The notes under the pieces are model-generated. The model worked only from the letters and a program-made list of their open reading frames with translations. It ran no database searches and was not told where the DNA came from. Positions 8,128 through 17,073 of a stretch of DNA of 64,000 bases are shown one piece after another (within the stretch, counting starts at the first letter, position 1; each line of letters opens with the position of its first letter). The stretch is from an uncultured Bacteroidales bacterium. Lineage in GTDB: Bacteria; Bacteroidota; Bacteroidia; Bacteroidales; UBA932. The translations under genes and the position numbers were made by a program. The stretch lies in NCBI GenBank assembly GCA_946999645.1, contig CAMQDS010000008.1:1-64000 (forward strand), given 5' to 3'.

Positions 8128-9135
8128 TTATATCAATGAAAAATTATCATTCATTAGTTCACCTTTTCTACGAATAACAACATCATCATACATTAGCATA
8201 AGTATGTCGTTGTCATATTCACCAATAATAGATTTATTTTCGATTCCATTCATATTATTCCATATCATAGGAAAGAAATCTACACCTGCACCATAAGCAT
8301 GAAGATATGCTCCACCAAAACGTGGATTCACTTCTGAAAGTAGATATTCTCCATCTTTAATAAAGAAATCCATATCTATAGGACCACAAAATTTGAAGGC
8401 TAATGCTATTTTTTCTATAAAAGAGAACAACTTTGGATCCTTATATGATATAGTCTTACTAGCACCGCCTATACGAGTTTCTATCTTCCGCTTTAAAAAA
8501 GCTGCAACAGCTCTATGACTTATAGCATCAACATATACATCCGCATCACAATCACCACCTGTCATGAGTTCTTGAATAATATAATCATGTTCACCACTAA
8601 ACCAATCTTTCTTTGCCTGCTCCATAGTATAAACCTTATGTGCACCAACACTACCACTACCACAAATAGGTTTCATAAAAACAGGAAAAACTATTTTCCC
8701 CGATTCTATAGCCTCAACAAAATTTTTCCAATCATGAAATGTGAGAGGAGTAGAAATACCATGCTCCTTGCAATATTTAAACATATCATATTTATTAAAA
8801 CAACAACGAGCGGTAAGATCATCGGCTGGGCACAGAGGCAATATGCCGATTTCTATAAAACGATCACGATTAGAAGCAAGTACTTCTATTTCAGGATCAA
8901 TAAGAGTAGTAACCGCCTGCACATTATTTTCCTTACAAATCTTAATAATACTATCTATATATTCTGGTGCATCAATACGTGGAACTACATACTCCTTTGA
9001 AGCAAATGCCAATGCAGGAGCAGTCGCATTATTATCAGTTGCGATAATAGAGCATTTATTACCTATTGATTCCTGTGCATTTTGTAAAAGACGACCTCTA
9101 CGACCACAACTACAAAATAAGATACCTGGTTTCAT
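8128..9135 (-). CDS. ATP-grasp ligase of capsule locus
   Basis: This 335-residue protein resembles the carbamoyl-phosphate-synthase-like ATP-grasp ligases. The N-terminal Rossmann-like part (GILFCSCGRRGRLLQNAQ) is followed by the ATP-grasp domain, with the nucleotide lysine at FMKP (K155), the hinge IIQEL (E189), the metal-binding end DMDFF and EVNPRFGG (268-275). The family joins a carboxylate to an amine or thiol through an acyl phosphate. Its position between a DegT aminotransferase and an amino-acid-decarboxylase homologue suggests it attaches an amino acid or amine to a sugar or its carboxyl group. That substrate assignment is inference. There are no membrane segments, so it is cytoplasmic. 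Confidence 0.8.
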   Translation of the reverse strand: MKPGILFCSCGRRGRLLQNAQESIGNKCSIIATDNNATAPALAFASKEYVVPRIDAPEYIDSIIKICKENNVQAVTTLIDPEIEVLASNRDRFIEIGILPLCPADDLTARCCFNKYDMFKYCKEHGISTPLTFHDWKNFVEAIESGKIVFPVFMKPICGSGSVGAHKVYTMEQAKKDWFSGEHDYIIQELMTGGDCDADVYVDAISHRAVAAFLKRKIETRIGGASKTISYKDPKLFSFIEKIALAFKFCGPIDMDFFIKDGEYLLSEVNPRFGGAYLHAYGAGVDFFPMIWNNMNGIENKSIIGEYDNDILMLMYDDVVIRRKGELMNDNFSLI

Positions 9136-9154
9136 AATATTCAGTTAATATAGC

Positions 9155-10348
9155 TTATAAAATATTCTTAATTATATATTCTTTTGGCGTCCACTTTTCT
9201 CTAATCAACTCAAAACTATCACCTTTTTTAATATAAATATTTGGGATATATCGAATAAACATTGGACTGAGACACATAGTATAAGCACCAACATTATGAT
9301 AATAAATATTATCACCTACCGATAGTAGAGGCTCTTGTTCCAATACAAACATACGGTCATACTCCAAACAGGTACATCCGCATACTATCTGCTTATTCAC
9401 TATTGGCTTTTCTTGTTTATAAAATACTTCATTTAAATAACTTTTTTTCTTAAAAAATGGATCTATATCATTTCTACTACCATCTGTTGTAATAAACCAT
9501 AAATTTTCTTCTACATGCTTAACATCTATAACTTCACTTAAAAAAGAAAAGCAAGAAGCAACCAAGGCATTTCCAGGCTCTACTACTATTTTTAAATTTT
9601 CCAAGCTATTGGCAATAAGTACATCATAAAAAGCTTTGCTATATTCCATATAAGTAGGCTTATTAGGAAAAATACCAAAGTAGCCCCCACCAAGATCCAA
9701 ATAATCCAACTTCAATTTATACTTTTTAATCACCTTACAAGCAAAAGAAATGGCAGCTTTATAGAAACTTACACTACGACTGTGAGATGTTCTGTGAATA
9801 TGAAGTCCATTAAGACTAATATTTTTTAACTCTTTAATTTTATTAATGGCATCTAAAAATTCACTCGTTTCATCCGAAAAACCAAAACGGCTATTATCAT
9901 TATCGCCATCTGCATCATTTGGTGAAATATGCGAGATATTCACATTCAAACGAAGCCCAATATTATATATTTTATCTACAGGCAACTCAGCCAGCCACTC
10001 TAATTCACGTTTAGTTTCAATATTTACAATGGCTCCGTTTATAATAGCATCAATAAATGTATCCTTGCTCTTCATTGGACCATTATATACTATATGTTTC
10101 TTTTGAAATCCACAGAGTAGAGATAATTCATATTCATCATACGAAACCACCTCTGCATAAGCCCCCATATCACAAGCTAATCTCATGCATTTAGGTATAG
10201 AATTTGTCTTAACAGAATAACTGACAATAGGGTCAGTAAATTTTTTTTCTAAAGCATTTTTAAAACCTTCCAAACTTCGCTTTAATTCCATAGGATCAAA
10301 TATAAAGCAGGGAGTCTGTAATTCATTCATAGTTCTAATTGGTTCCAT
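9155..10348 (-). CDS. PLP-dependent decarboxylase, LysA/ornithine decarboxylase (group IV) family
   Basis: This is a 397-residue alanine-racemase-fold enzyme. PIVSYSVKTNS holds the PLP lysine (K47), LDLGGGYFG binds phosphate, HRTSHSRS and VVEPGNALVA follow in the usual order, and a C-terminal CGCTCLEYDRM segment corresponds to the Cys-x-x-x-Asp active-site loop of diaminopimelate decarboxylases. I moved the start from 10375 to the ATG at 10348 because GGAGG lies seven bases ahead of it and the frame upstream is the end of the sugar transferase; the two genes overlap by 14 bases. It is unlikely to be the housekeeping LysA, since it sits in the capsule operon beside ATP-grasp and aminotransferase genes. 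It probably makes an amine or amino acid used as a capsule substituent. Confidence 0.8.
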   Translation of the reverse strand: MEPIRTMNELQTPCFIFDPMELKRSLEGFKNALEKKFTDPIVSYSVKTNSIPKCMRLACDMGAYAEVVSYDEYELSLLCGFQKKHIVYNGPMKSKDTFIDAIINGAIVNIETKRELEWLAELPVDKIYNIGLRLNVNISHISPNDADGDNDNSRFGFSDETSEFLDAINKIKELKNISLNGLHIHRTSHSRSVSFYKAAISFACKVIKKYKLKLDYLDLGGGYFGIFPNKPTYMEYSKAFYDVLIANSLENLKIVVEPGNALVASCFSFLSEVIDVKHVEENLWFITTDGSRNDIDPFFKKKSYLNEVFYKQEKPIVNKQIVCGCTCLEYDRMFVLEQEPLLSVGDNIYYHNVGAYTMCLSPMFIRYIPNIYIKKGDSFELIREKWTPKEYIIKNIL

Positions 10349-10943
10349 CGAAATCCTCCATTGTATCGTTTTCATCAGTATTTATATTTTCACATAAAAC
10401 TACTGATTTCATAGTCATACAAATCACTCTTAAATCTGTCGTTAGTGATATGTGATCCACATACCATATATCAAACTTAAACCTTTCTGTCCAAGATAAT
10501 GAATTACGACCATGACACTGTGCCCAACCAGAAATTCCAGGTCTAACTTCATGCCTACGTATTTGTTCTTTATTGTAAAGTGGCAAATATTTCACTAACA
10601 ATGGACGAGGTCCTACCAAAGCCATATCTCCTTTAAGAACATTTATAAGTTGAGGAAGTTCATCAATTGAAGTTTTACGTACAAACTTTCCTATTTTAGT
10701 AATACGCATATCATCAGGCAGCAATTCACCATTATCATCACGTTCATCAGTCATGCTTTTAAACTTAATCAACTTAAATATCTTTCCTCCCTTACCTGGA
10801 CGTTCCTGTAAGAAAAAGGCTCCTGCACCTTTATTTGCAAAATGCAATATAATTGCAAAAACCAACAATAAAGGCCAGATAATCAAAAGGATAATAAAGG
10901 CAACAGTAAAATCAATTATACGTTTAAAAAAGTTTTTATACAT
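10335..10943 (-). CDS. Initiating sugar-phosphate transferase (PglC/WcaJ C-terminal type)
   Basis: This roughly 202-residue monotopic phosphoglycosyl transferase carries one hydrophobic re-entrant helix (FTVAFIILLIIWPLLLVFAI), the RPGKGGKIFKLIKFKSMTDE region that holds the catalytic Asp-Glu pair, KTSIDELPQLINVLKGDMALVG, PRPLL and the VRPGISGWAQ motif. It moves a sugar 1-phosphate from a UDP-sugar to undecaprenyl phosphate and so starts the repeat unit. The longest frame begins at a TTG (10982). ATGs at 10955 (AGGA six bases ahead) and 10943 (the family's usual MYKNFFKRIID start) are better, and I chose the latter. It lacks the N-terminal membrane domain of WcaJ, so it is the short PglC form. 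Confidence 0.9.
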   Translation of the reverse strand: MYKNFFKRIIDFTVAFIILLIIWPLLLVFAIILHFANKGAGAFFLQERPGKGGKIFKLIKFKSMTDERDDNGELLPDDMRITKIGKFVRKTSIDELPQLINVLKGDMALVGPRPLLVKYLPLYNKEQIRRHEVRPGISGWAQCHGRNSLSWTERFKFDIWYVDHISLTTDLRVICMTMKSVVLCENINTDENDTMEDFDGTN

Positions 10944-11056
10944 ACCACTCCACATCTTAAGTCCTAATAAAAACGACCTCAAATATACAGAAATAAAGTT
11001 GTATTATAACAATACCTTGTTTGCGTGTAATGCCAATATAAAAGAGCAATGTAAGA

Positions 11057-12190
11057 TTATGACATTAACTCCGAATAGAACTTAATCTGACAGCCTTGCA
11101 CAAAATCCTTTTCAAAACGCGATTCGATCATATGACGAGCATTACTTTTCATCCTTTCACGCAAACAATCATTAGTCATAATTTTTTCCATAGCATGACA
11201 CAACGAATTTACATCCTTGGGAGGGACAATCAATCCGTTTTCACCTTCAACAATAATTTCACGACAACCATTAATATCTGTTACTATCTGTGGCAATCCC
11301 ATAGCTCCTGCTTCAAGTACAACGTTAGGAAAACCCTCCCTATATGATGGAAGCACAAAACAATCTGCACTAGCATACATTTCCACAAGGGAATCACCAT
11401 ATTTCGCTCCACAAGCATTGATAGAGATATTGTTTTCTATTTGTCTTATAGTTTCTTCTTTCAAAGGGTCCAAACTACTTTCATATTCACCAACTAACAC
11501 TAAACGAGTATTTTTATATTGCTCATTCAATCTTAAGAATGCTTCAACCAGCTCATTTATGCCCTTATCTCCAACAACACGTCCTACAAATAAAAAAGTA
11601 AATAACTTATTGTCTTTCAAAGTTCTTATACGTTCCGAACTAAAACAAGACATATCAACCCCTATTATATTACCATATCCAAGAACCTTCATTGGCTTTT
11701 TTGTTAGCCCGTAATTGATCAAATCATTCATTACTCCCCTTCCTTCTGGAATAACATTTGTCGCACAAGCACATGTAAGCCAATCAGTAAACATTACAAT
11801 TCTACGTTTTATTCCTGTAGCCGTAGGCCAGACCAAACCTGTAAAGGTATGTATGCGTATCGGCACACGAGTTATCCACGCAGCCAACATACAAATAAGG
11901 CCTGCCTTTGGCGTCATTGAATGTACTACTTGTGGCTTCTCTTTAAGGAATAAAAAAATCATTTTCAGCAGAGATACTATATCCTTAAAAATAGAAATGT
12001 GTCTCTCCATTTCAACCTCAACACAATGGAAACCGTCTTTATCTCTGAGAGAATCAAGTTCTTTTCCTGAAGAAGAAACTGCAACCAGCTCATATCCCAT
12101 AGTTCTTAACCTTATCATCACATCTCTACAGAAAAACAAAGACTTTGATACCGTTACTGCACGGATTATTTTTTTAGAATTTCTTGACAT
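11057..12190 (-). CDS. GT4-family glycosyltransferase (PglA/CapM-like)
   Basis: This 377-residue GT-B enzyme has an N-terminal acceptor domain with HSMTPKAGLICMLAAW and HTFTGLVWPT, the segment GYGNIIGVD typical of the CapM/PglA group, then the nucleotide-sugar domain with FLFVGRVVGDKG and the E-x7-E signature EGFPNVVLE. Relatives add the second sugar to the undecaprenyl-linked primer made by a PglC-type transferase, whose gene is next downstream. That pairing supports the same role here; the sugar is unknown. It is cytoplasmic or membrane-peripheral. There is about 100 bases of AT-rich gap to the gene upstream in the operon. Confidence 0.85.
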   Translation of the reverse strand: MSRNSKKIIRAVTVSKSLFFCRDVMIRLRTMGYELVAVSSSGKELDSLRDKDGFHCVEVEMERHISIFKDIVSLLKMIFLFLKEKPQVVHSMTPKAGLICMLAAWITRVPIRIHTFTGLVWPTATGIKRRIVMFTDWLTCACATNVIPEGRGVMNDLINYGLTKKPMKVLGYGNIIGVDMSCFSSERIRTLKDNKLFTFLFVGRVVGDKGINELVEAFLRLNEQYKNTRLVLVGEYESSLDPLKEETIRQIENNISINACGAKYGDSLVEMYASADCFVLPSYREGFPNVVLEAGAMGLPQIVTDINGCREIIVEGENGLIVPPKDVNSLCHAMEKIMTNDCLRERMKSNARHMIESRFEKDFVQGCQIKFYSELMS

Positions 12191-12289
12191 TATAACAATC
12201 TAATGAGTTGTTATCTCATCACCATTGACTAAAAATAATAAAAAAAATCTGACTAAATATCTTTTTGTCCTTATTAAGTTTTTCACATA

Positions 12290-13135
12290 TTATTGACTCA
12301 CAGCTATACTTTTTTTCAAATCTTTTTCTGTAAGTAATAAATTATCAGGCACATGTGTTCTATGCCTCATTCTTACACAGAGATCGAGCATATCTAATTT
12401 TGAAAAGACAAAATATATCATAATTTTTATATAAATCGTAAATACATTTAATAAAAACCAAACAAAAGATTTTTTATAATTTTTATAATTACTGTATATT
12501 TTCAACATCGTTTTATACGATGCGTAACTTTTCTCAAACGTAGCCAAACCAAACTCTCTATAAAAATATAGTGGTTTCCCGATAGCATAAAAATTACTTT
12601 TTTCTGCTGTTCTAAGCCATAATTCCAGATCTTCAGCCCTTAATGCCCATTCTGCATAAGGATTAAAGCGAAACCATTCAATACGTCCTACAATTGTAGG
12701 ATGTAGCAAACTATTAACCTTACCAATATTATATGTCGAATTGATAATATTATTTTCTTTATCTATAGACATCATTGATGTCCCCACTACATCAATCTCA
12801 GGATGCGTTTCTAAAAAAACTACTTGTTCTTCTATCCTATTAACAGCCATAATATCATCAGCATCCATTCTTGCATAATACTTTCCTTTTGCAAGTACAA
12901 CAGACTGATTTAACCTATATATAAGGCCCTTATTTATTTTATCATCAAATATTTTAATTCTATCATCTTTTTTTGCCATTTCATATGCTAACTTAGCAGA
13001 ATTATCTGTGCAGCCATCTAATAACAATAATAATTCCCAATTCTTGTATGTTTGATTAATACAAGATTGTATAGAATCTTTAAGATACAATTCTGCATTA
13101 TAAACTGGAATTGCAATAGTAACTAAACACTCCAT
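12290..13135 (-). CDS. GT2-family glycosyltransferase
   Basis: This 281-residue GT-A enzyme starts with the typical TIAIPVYNAELYLKDSIQSC and the nucleotide-binding region LLLLDGCTDNS. It has the metal-binding DxD motif in YARMDADDIM and a downstream WALRAEDLELWLR segment with the catalytic-base ED. A single hydrophobic stretch near the C-terminus (FVWFLLNVFTIYIKIMIYFV) suggests membrane contact. It adds one sugar of the capsule repeat; donor and acceptor are unknown. The gene is more AT-rich than the export genes of the operon, as is usual for the strain-specific core of such loci. Confidence 0.88.
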   Translation of the reverse strand: MECLVTIAIPVYNAELYLKDSIQSCINQTYKNWELLLLLDGCTDNSAKLAYEMAKKDDRIKIFDDKINKGLIYRLNQSVVLAKGKYYARMDADDIMAVNRIEEQVVFLETHPEIDVVGTSMMSIDKENNIINSTYNIGKVNSLLHPTIVGRIEWFRFNPYAEWALRAEDLELWLRTAEKSNFYAIGKPLYFYREFGLATFEKSYASYKTMLKIYSNYKNYKKSFVWFLLNVFTIYIKIMIYFVFSKLDMLDLCVRMRHRTHVPDNLLLTEKDLKKSIAVSQ

Positions 13136-13142
13136 TATATAA

Positions 13143-14213
13143 TTACGTTAAATTCATAAATTTTATCATTTCAGGAACTATAACTTCCAAGGCAAAGTGA
13201 TTCTCTGCAAAACTGATTGATTGTTGTGAATATTCTTTATAAATACCTGAAGAAATTATTTCAGCAGCCTTAACTCTCAATAAATCAGCATCTCCATTAC
13301 AACAAAAACCTATTTTATATCTATCAAACCAATTGTCTGGATTAGAATTTAACGATAATACGGGGACACCTCTCATCCATGCTTGAATAAAAGTATTAGA
13401 AATACCCTCTGAAAGGCTTGTATTAACCAATAATAATGCATGATTACATATATAATTATTAATAAAATCATTATCCTTGCCTTCAATAAAAGTTATTCGG
13501 TTGTTATTAGCAATACGTTTTAACAACTTCATATTAGTTTCAGTTTTAGGACATTTTGAAGAAAACATTGTGAATAAAATATTTGTATCATGGTATTTTT
13601 CCGCAAAATCAATAAAAATATTTGGCTGTTTCATTGGTTCAAATTTTCCAATCCAAATAATCTGATTTCTATTATTAATATTAATTCTATTATTAATATT
13701 TTTTCTGTGAAGATTATAAATAATTTTTACTTTTTTAATCTGAAAACGTTGAAGTTCACGGTATTGTTCAATATTCTGGCATATTACTCCTGTTGCTAAT
13801 TTCAATGTTTTTTTTAGCCATATATTTTTAACAATATTATATAAAGAATTATTTTTTGCATTAAGTGTATAAATATCAGCACAATGAAAATAAAATGGCA
13901 CCTTATTTATACTTGCCCATGTTGCAACAAAACGTGAATATGGAACAAAGGCCCTATGATATATAATATCTGGCTTTATTTCATCTAATACCCTATATAA
14001 CTGTTTTTTTATTCCATAATAGAAAAAATCTAACCCCGCTCTTTCTGGTATAATATGAACTTTAAAATCATTTGAAGTATAGCATATTGGTGAATACGAT
14101 ATATACTCTATAGTATGACCTTCACTTTTTAAAGCCTTTGCAATTTCCAATGCCTGCATCTCAGCACCACCTATTTGGTATGGATATAATCCTATAACAA
14201 AAGCAATCTTCAT
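13143..14213 (-). CDS. GT4-family glycosyltransferase
   Basis: This 356-residue GT-B enzyme begins MKIAFVIGLYPYQIGGAEMQ, the glycine-rich acceptor-side loop of the family. The donor domain has IIWIGKFEPMKQP and SEGISNTFIQAWMRGVP. In the latter the usual E-x7-E reads E-x7-Q, with the second glutamate that contacts the nucleotide ribose replaced, which occurs in some active members. The start ATG overlaps the stop of the polymerase gene in ATGA (14210-14213), a sign of translational coupling. The gene is visibly AT-rich. The sugar specificity cannot be inferred. Confidence 0.85.
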   Translation of the reverse strand: MKIAFVIGLYPYQIGGAEMQALEIAKALKSEGHTIEYISYSPICYTSNDFKVHIIPERAGLDFFYYGIKKQLYRVLDEIKPDIIYHRAFVPYSRFVATWASINKVPFYFHCADIYTLNAKNNSLYNIVKNIWLKKTLKLATGVICQNIEQYRELQRFQIKKVKIIYNLHRKNINNRININNRNQIIWIGKFEPMKQPNIFIDFAEKYHDTNILFTMFSSKCPKTETNMKLLKRIANNNRITFIEGKDNDFINNYICNHALLLVNTSLSEGISNTFIQAWMRGVPVLSLNSNPDNWFDRYKIGFCCNGDADLLRVKAAEIISSGIYKEYSQQSISFAENHFALEVIVPEMIKFMNLT

Positions 14214-15631
14214 TTTTTAAAAAAATTTTTAAAGTAAATTATCATAATTGAAGGTAACATATAGTATATAGGTGTAACTAAAATAGACCTTGAAATATAA
14301 ATAGAGTATGAAAAACAGATTACTGATATTAATAAGCTATAAATTGACTTACCAAAGAAAAGTGAATAATCTAAAAGAGAAACAAAATATCCAATTAACA
14401 TCATAATAATTATTATTCCGATAACACCAAAATCAAGATAAATATCAGCCAGCAATGATGCACCATTTCCATAGGTACTATTGATACCTTGTATAAGATA
14501 TGTGCAGTAAGATGTGGTACTATTTTCATAATCTATCTTTGAATAAATAAATGGAAGTATATGATGTAAAAAAGGCACAGAATAACCAATATTCCTAAGT
14601 TGCATGGTTCCATAGAAATAAGGGTGTTTTTGTGGAATATTATCTACGACATAAGTGAAAGTATTATAAGAACCTGCGAGTTCTTCAGTAAACGGCAGAA
14701 TTGATTTAGTTTCTTCTGTATTATTATAAGACATGATTTCCTGTAATGTTATAAGGTTTGCATTATGCCTTACACTGCCTATTAGTGTCAAACAATAACC
14801 ACCAATAACAATACATAAAAGTATAGCAATCCAAGATATATTTCTTTTTGAAGCGACTATATATGAAATAGAATAAGCCAATAAAGAAATCATTATCGGG
14901 CCTCTATCCCCAGTCATAAATACAAATATAAGATATACAATTAGTGAAAAATTAAAGATTAAACCAGTTGTCTTGATAAATATCCATGGAGAAATTTGAG
15001 AATCTTCTATACGTATGTTAAATGAGATACAACTTAAAATAGTAAAAGTCAAGACCTGGATCATAACTATACTATAATTAGATAATGTTCCTGAAGCTTC
15101 TTCTAAAGTTTCTTGATTATAAAAATAGTTGCCCGATAAAATATTATAACTATTATAACTTAAATAGATTACTACAAATATTAAAAAAAGTACTTTTAAC
15201 AATGTTATAAACTTTTTGGGGATATAATTAGTATTTTCAATTTCTGAATACTTCTTATATTTAGAAACACCCATTGCAATACCTATGACAAATGAACTAA
15301 AGCCAATTAATGATAAGATTGCACACTTACATATAACATTAGGGGATGAAAAAATAGCAGTATTATGAATATCTATGTTACCGAGAACTATATCTATATT
15401 ATTTTGAAAAAAAACAATTAAAAATCCAATCAAAAACATATAGGAAATTCTAAAATATTGTTTCCTTAAACAATTTATTTTAGTATTGATGATAAAAAAA
15501 GTAATTAGAGGTATAAGTGCGAAACCAAGCACTATATTAAGCATTGTAGCATCATAATATGGTGATACCAATAGCATAACTAAAGATATCATTATTACTA
15601 CAAAATTAAGAATTATTATGACTGCATTCAT
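14210..15631 (-). CDS. wzy: O-antigen/capsule repeat-unit polymerase (Wzy-like)
   Basis: This roughly 473-residue integral membrane protein has about a dozen hydrophobic helices (for example IILNFVVIMISLVMLL and ILSLIGFSSFVIGIAM). Its large periplasmic loop between the later helices holds HKHPYFYGTMQLRNIGY-like polar sequence and NSTYGNGASLLADIYLDFG. That N-x-x-YGNG...D-x-G ending is typical of oligosaccharide repeat-unit polymerases (EpsG/Wzy type). It joins lipid-linked repeats in the periplasm after Wzx flips them. The longest frame begins at TTG 15661; the ATG at 15631 still overlaps the flippase gene by 26 bases. Primary sequence is poorly conserved in this family, so the call rests on topology and position. 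Confidence 0.78.
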   Translation of the reverse strand: MNAVIIILNFVVIMISLVMLLVSPYYDATMLNIVLGFALIPLITFFIINTKINCLRKQYFRISYMFLIGFLIVFFQNNIDIVLGNIDIHNTAIFSSPNVICKCAILSLIGFSSFVIGIAMGVSKYKKYSEIENTNYIPKKFITLLKVLFLIFVVIYLSYNSYNILSGNYFYNQETLEEASGTLSNYSIVMIQVLTFTILSCISFNIRIEDSQISPWIFIKTTGLIFNFSLIVYLIFVFMTGDRGPIMISLLAYSISYIVASKRNISWIAILLCIVIGGYCLTLIGSVRHNANLITLQEIMSYNNTEETKSILPFTEELAGSYNTFTYVVDNIPQKHPYFYGTMQLRNIGYSVPFLHHILPFIYSKIDYENSTTSYCTYLIQGINSTYGNGASLLADIYLDFGVIGIIIIMMLIGYFVSLLDYSLFFGKSIYSLLISVICFSYSIYISRSILVTPIYYMLPSIMIIYFKNFFKK

Positions 15632-17030
15632 TAGCTTTAAATTTATTAATAATTTCGCCAAGCAATGGATTTCTCAAGATGATATTCAATAAAACGTATA
15701 ATAATAACGCGACCAATATAAAGAGAATATTTAGGTGGTTATAATTCATATTATTATGAAATACACTAGTTGCCATATACATTATTAAAGATGTTATTAT
15801 TGGATATAATAAATCTTTTAATTGCTTTTTTATTGAATAGTTTAATTTATTTTTTAAAGAATACATATACAATATTGCACCTATGTACATAGAAATAGTA
15901 AGACCTACAACAAGGACATATACACCATAAAAAAAAGATACAACTAAAATTCCCATTCCTACAATTGTTTTAATAATATCTATTTTTAATATAGTCATTG
16001 TATCTCCTAACGATTTAAAAATATTTCTATATAACGATTGCATTAAAAGCCCCCAGCCTCCCCATATAATGATTTTTAAAAAAGGTGCAGCAGGCATCCA
16101 TTGCTTACCAAATACAATTTCTATAACTTCAACTGAAAATATAGATAATATTGGGAATAAAGGGAAAACTATTGTTGCAATAATTCTATTAATATCATTT
16201 GCTTTTTTTAATATAATTTCTGCAAATACCTCTTTAGATAAAATAGGAAATGCTGCTTTATCTATAGCAGATTGAATAATTGAATTTATTATATTATTTA
16301 TTCTTGATGCCTGATAATAGTAACCTGTAACCTTTACGGATGAAATTTTAGGAATAACTGATGTGCTAATATTAGTATAGACGGTTTGAAGTAAATTAGC
16401 AAATAATAATTTTGAACCAAAATTCCATAGTATTTTAAAAGAATTCAGCGAGAATTCAAACTTTAATTTTCTTTTGTCAAATATAAGAAACACTAAAGAT
16501 AAAGTTATTGACATAAATAAAGGTTGAAGTATTAGAGCCCATACTCCTTTACCATAAAACGCTGCAATAATAGAAATAACTGATGATATAATTGAGGCAA
16601 ATAAAGTAATATTCGCAGATTTACTAAACCTAAGCTCTTTTTGAAGCAGTGAATAATGTACTATTGTAAATGAATAAAATAATATAGTTAGGCCTAAAAC
16701 TCTTATATATAACTTCAGGTCTTGAATAGAATAAAATGTTTCAATTAATGGGGCTAAGAAAAATATTAACAAATATAAGATTATACTAATCACAAAGTTA
16801 GATACAAAGAGAGTATTTATATCTTTCTGGTTTATATTTTTTTTCTGAACAATTGCACCACCCAACCCTGAATCAATAAGCATTTCAGCTACTGAAATAA
16901 ATATCGCCATAATACCATATACTCCATATTCTTCAGGTGATAAAAATCTGCTTAATATTATAATAGAAATAAATTGTATTAAAGCCCCTCCTCCTTTCTC
17001 TAAAAAGGCCCACATGAATTTTTTAAACAT
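15606..17030 (-). CDS. wzx: Repeat-unit flippase (Wzx, MOP superfamily)
   Basis: This 474-residue protein with about 14 membrane helices belongs to the polysaccharide-synthase branch of the MOP exporters. The N-terminal segment FMWAFLEKGGGALIQFISII, followed by ILSRFLSPEEYGVYGIMAIF and DSGLGGAIVQ, is the hallmark start of WzxC/SpoVB-like flippases. It moves undecaprenyl-diphosphate-linked repeat units across the inner membrane to the polymerase, whose gene overlaps its 3' end. The gene is markedly AT-rich with long A/T runs, unlike the export genes upstream, consistent with acquisition of a cassette of wzx, wzy and glycosyltransferases. Confidence 0.9.
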   Translation of the reverse strand: MFKKFMWAFLEKGGGALIQFISIIILSRFLSPEEYGVYGIMAIFISVAEMLIDSGLGGAIVQKKNINQKDINTLFVSNFVISIILYLLIFFLAPLIETFYSIQDLKLYIRVLGLTILFYSFTIVHYSLLQKELRFSKSANITLFASIISSVISIIAAFYGKGVWALILQPLFMSITLSLVFLIFDKRKLKFEFSLNSFKILWNFGSKLLFANLLQTVYTNISTSVIPKISSVKVTGYYYQASRINNIINSIIQSAIDKAAFPILSKEVFAEIILKKANDINRIIATIVFPLFPILSIFSVEVIEIVFGKQWMPAAPFLKIIIWGGWGLLMQSLYRNIFKSLGDTMTILKIDIIKTIVGMGILVVSFFYGVYVLVVGLTISMYIGAILYMYSLKNKLNYSIKKQLKDLLYPIITSLIMYMATSVFHNNMNYNHLNILFILVALLLYVLLNIILRNPLLGEIINKFKANECSHNNS

Positions 17031-17073
17031 ACATTAAAGTCTGTTATTTACCAAACACCTTTTCTATCGCATA

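Noticed and set aside
8515..9148. Two long plus-strand frames inside the ATP-grasp gene
   Set aside because: They are antisense shadows; the minus strand has a full set of ATP-grasp motifs and the plus frames have none.
9155..10348. Reading this as the housekeeping diaminopimelate decarboxylase LysA
   Set aside because: The fold and lysine fit, but the operon position beside capsule enzymes and divergence of the substrate-loop sequence argue for a dedicated capsule enzyme.
11217..12203. Plus-strand frames of 162-165 codons opposite the GT4 gene
   Set aside because: Composition is that of an antisense shadow and the minus strand encodes a complete glycosyltransferase.
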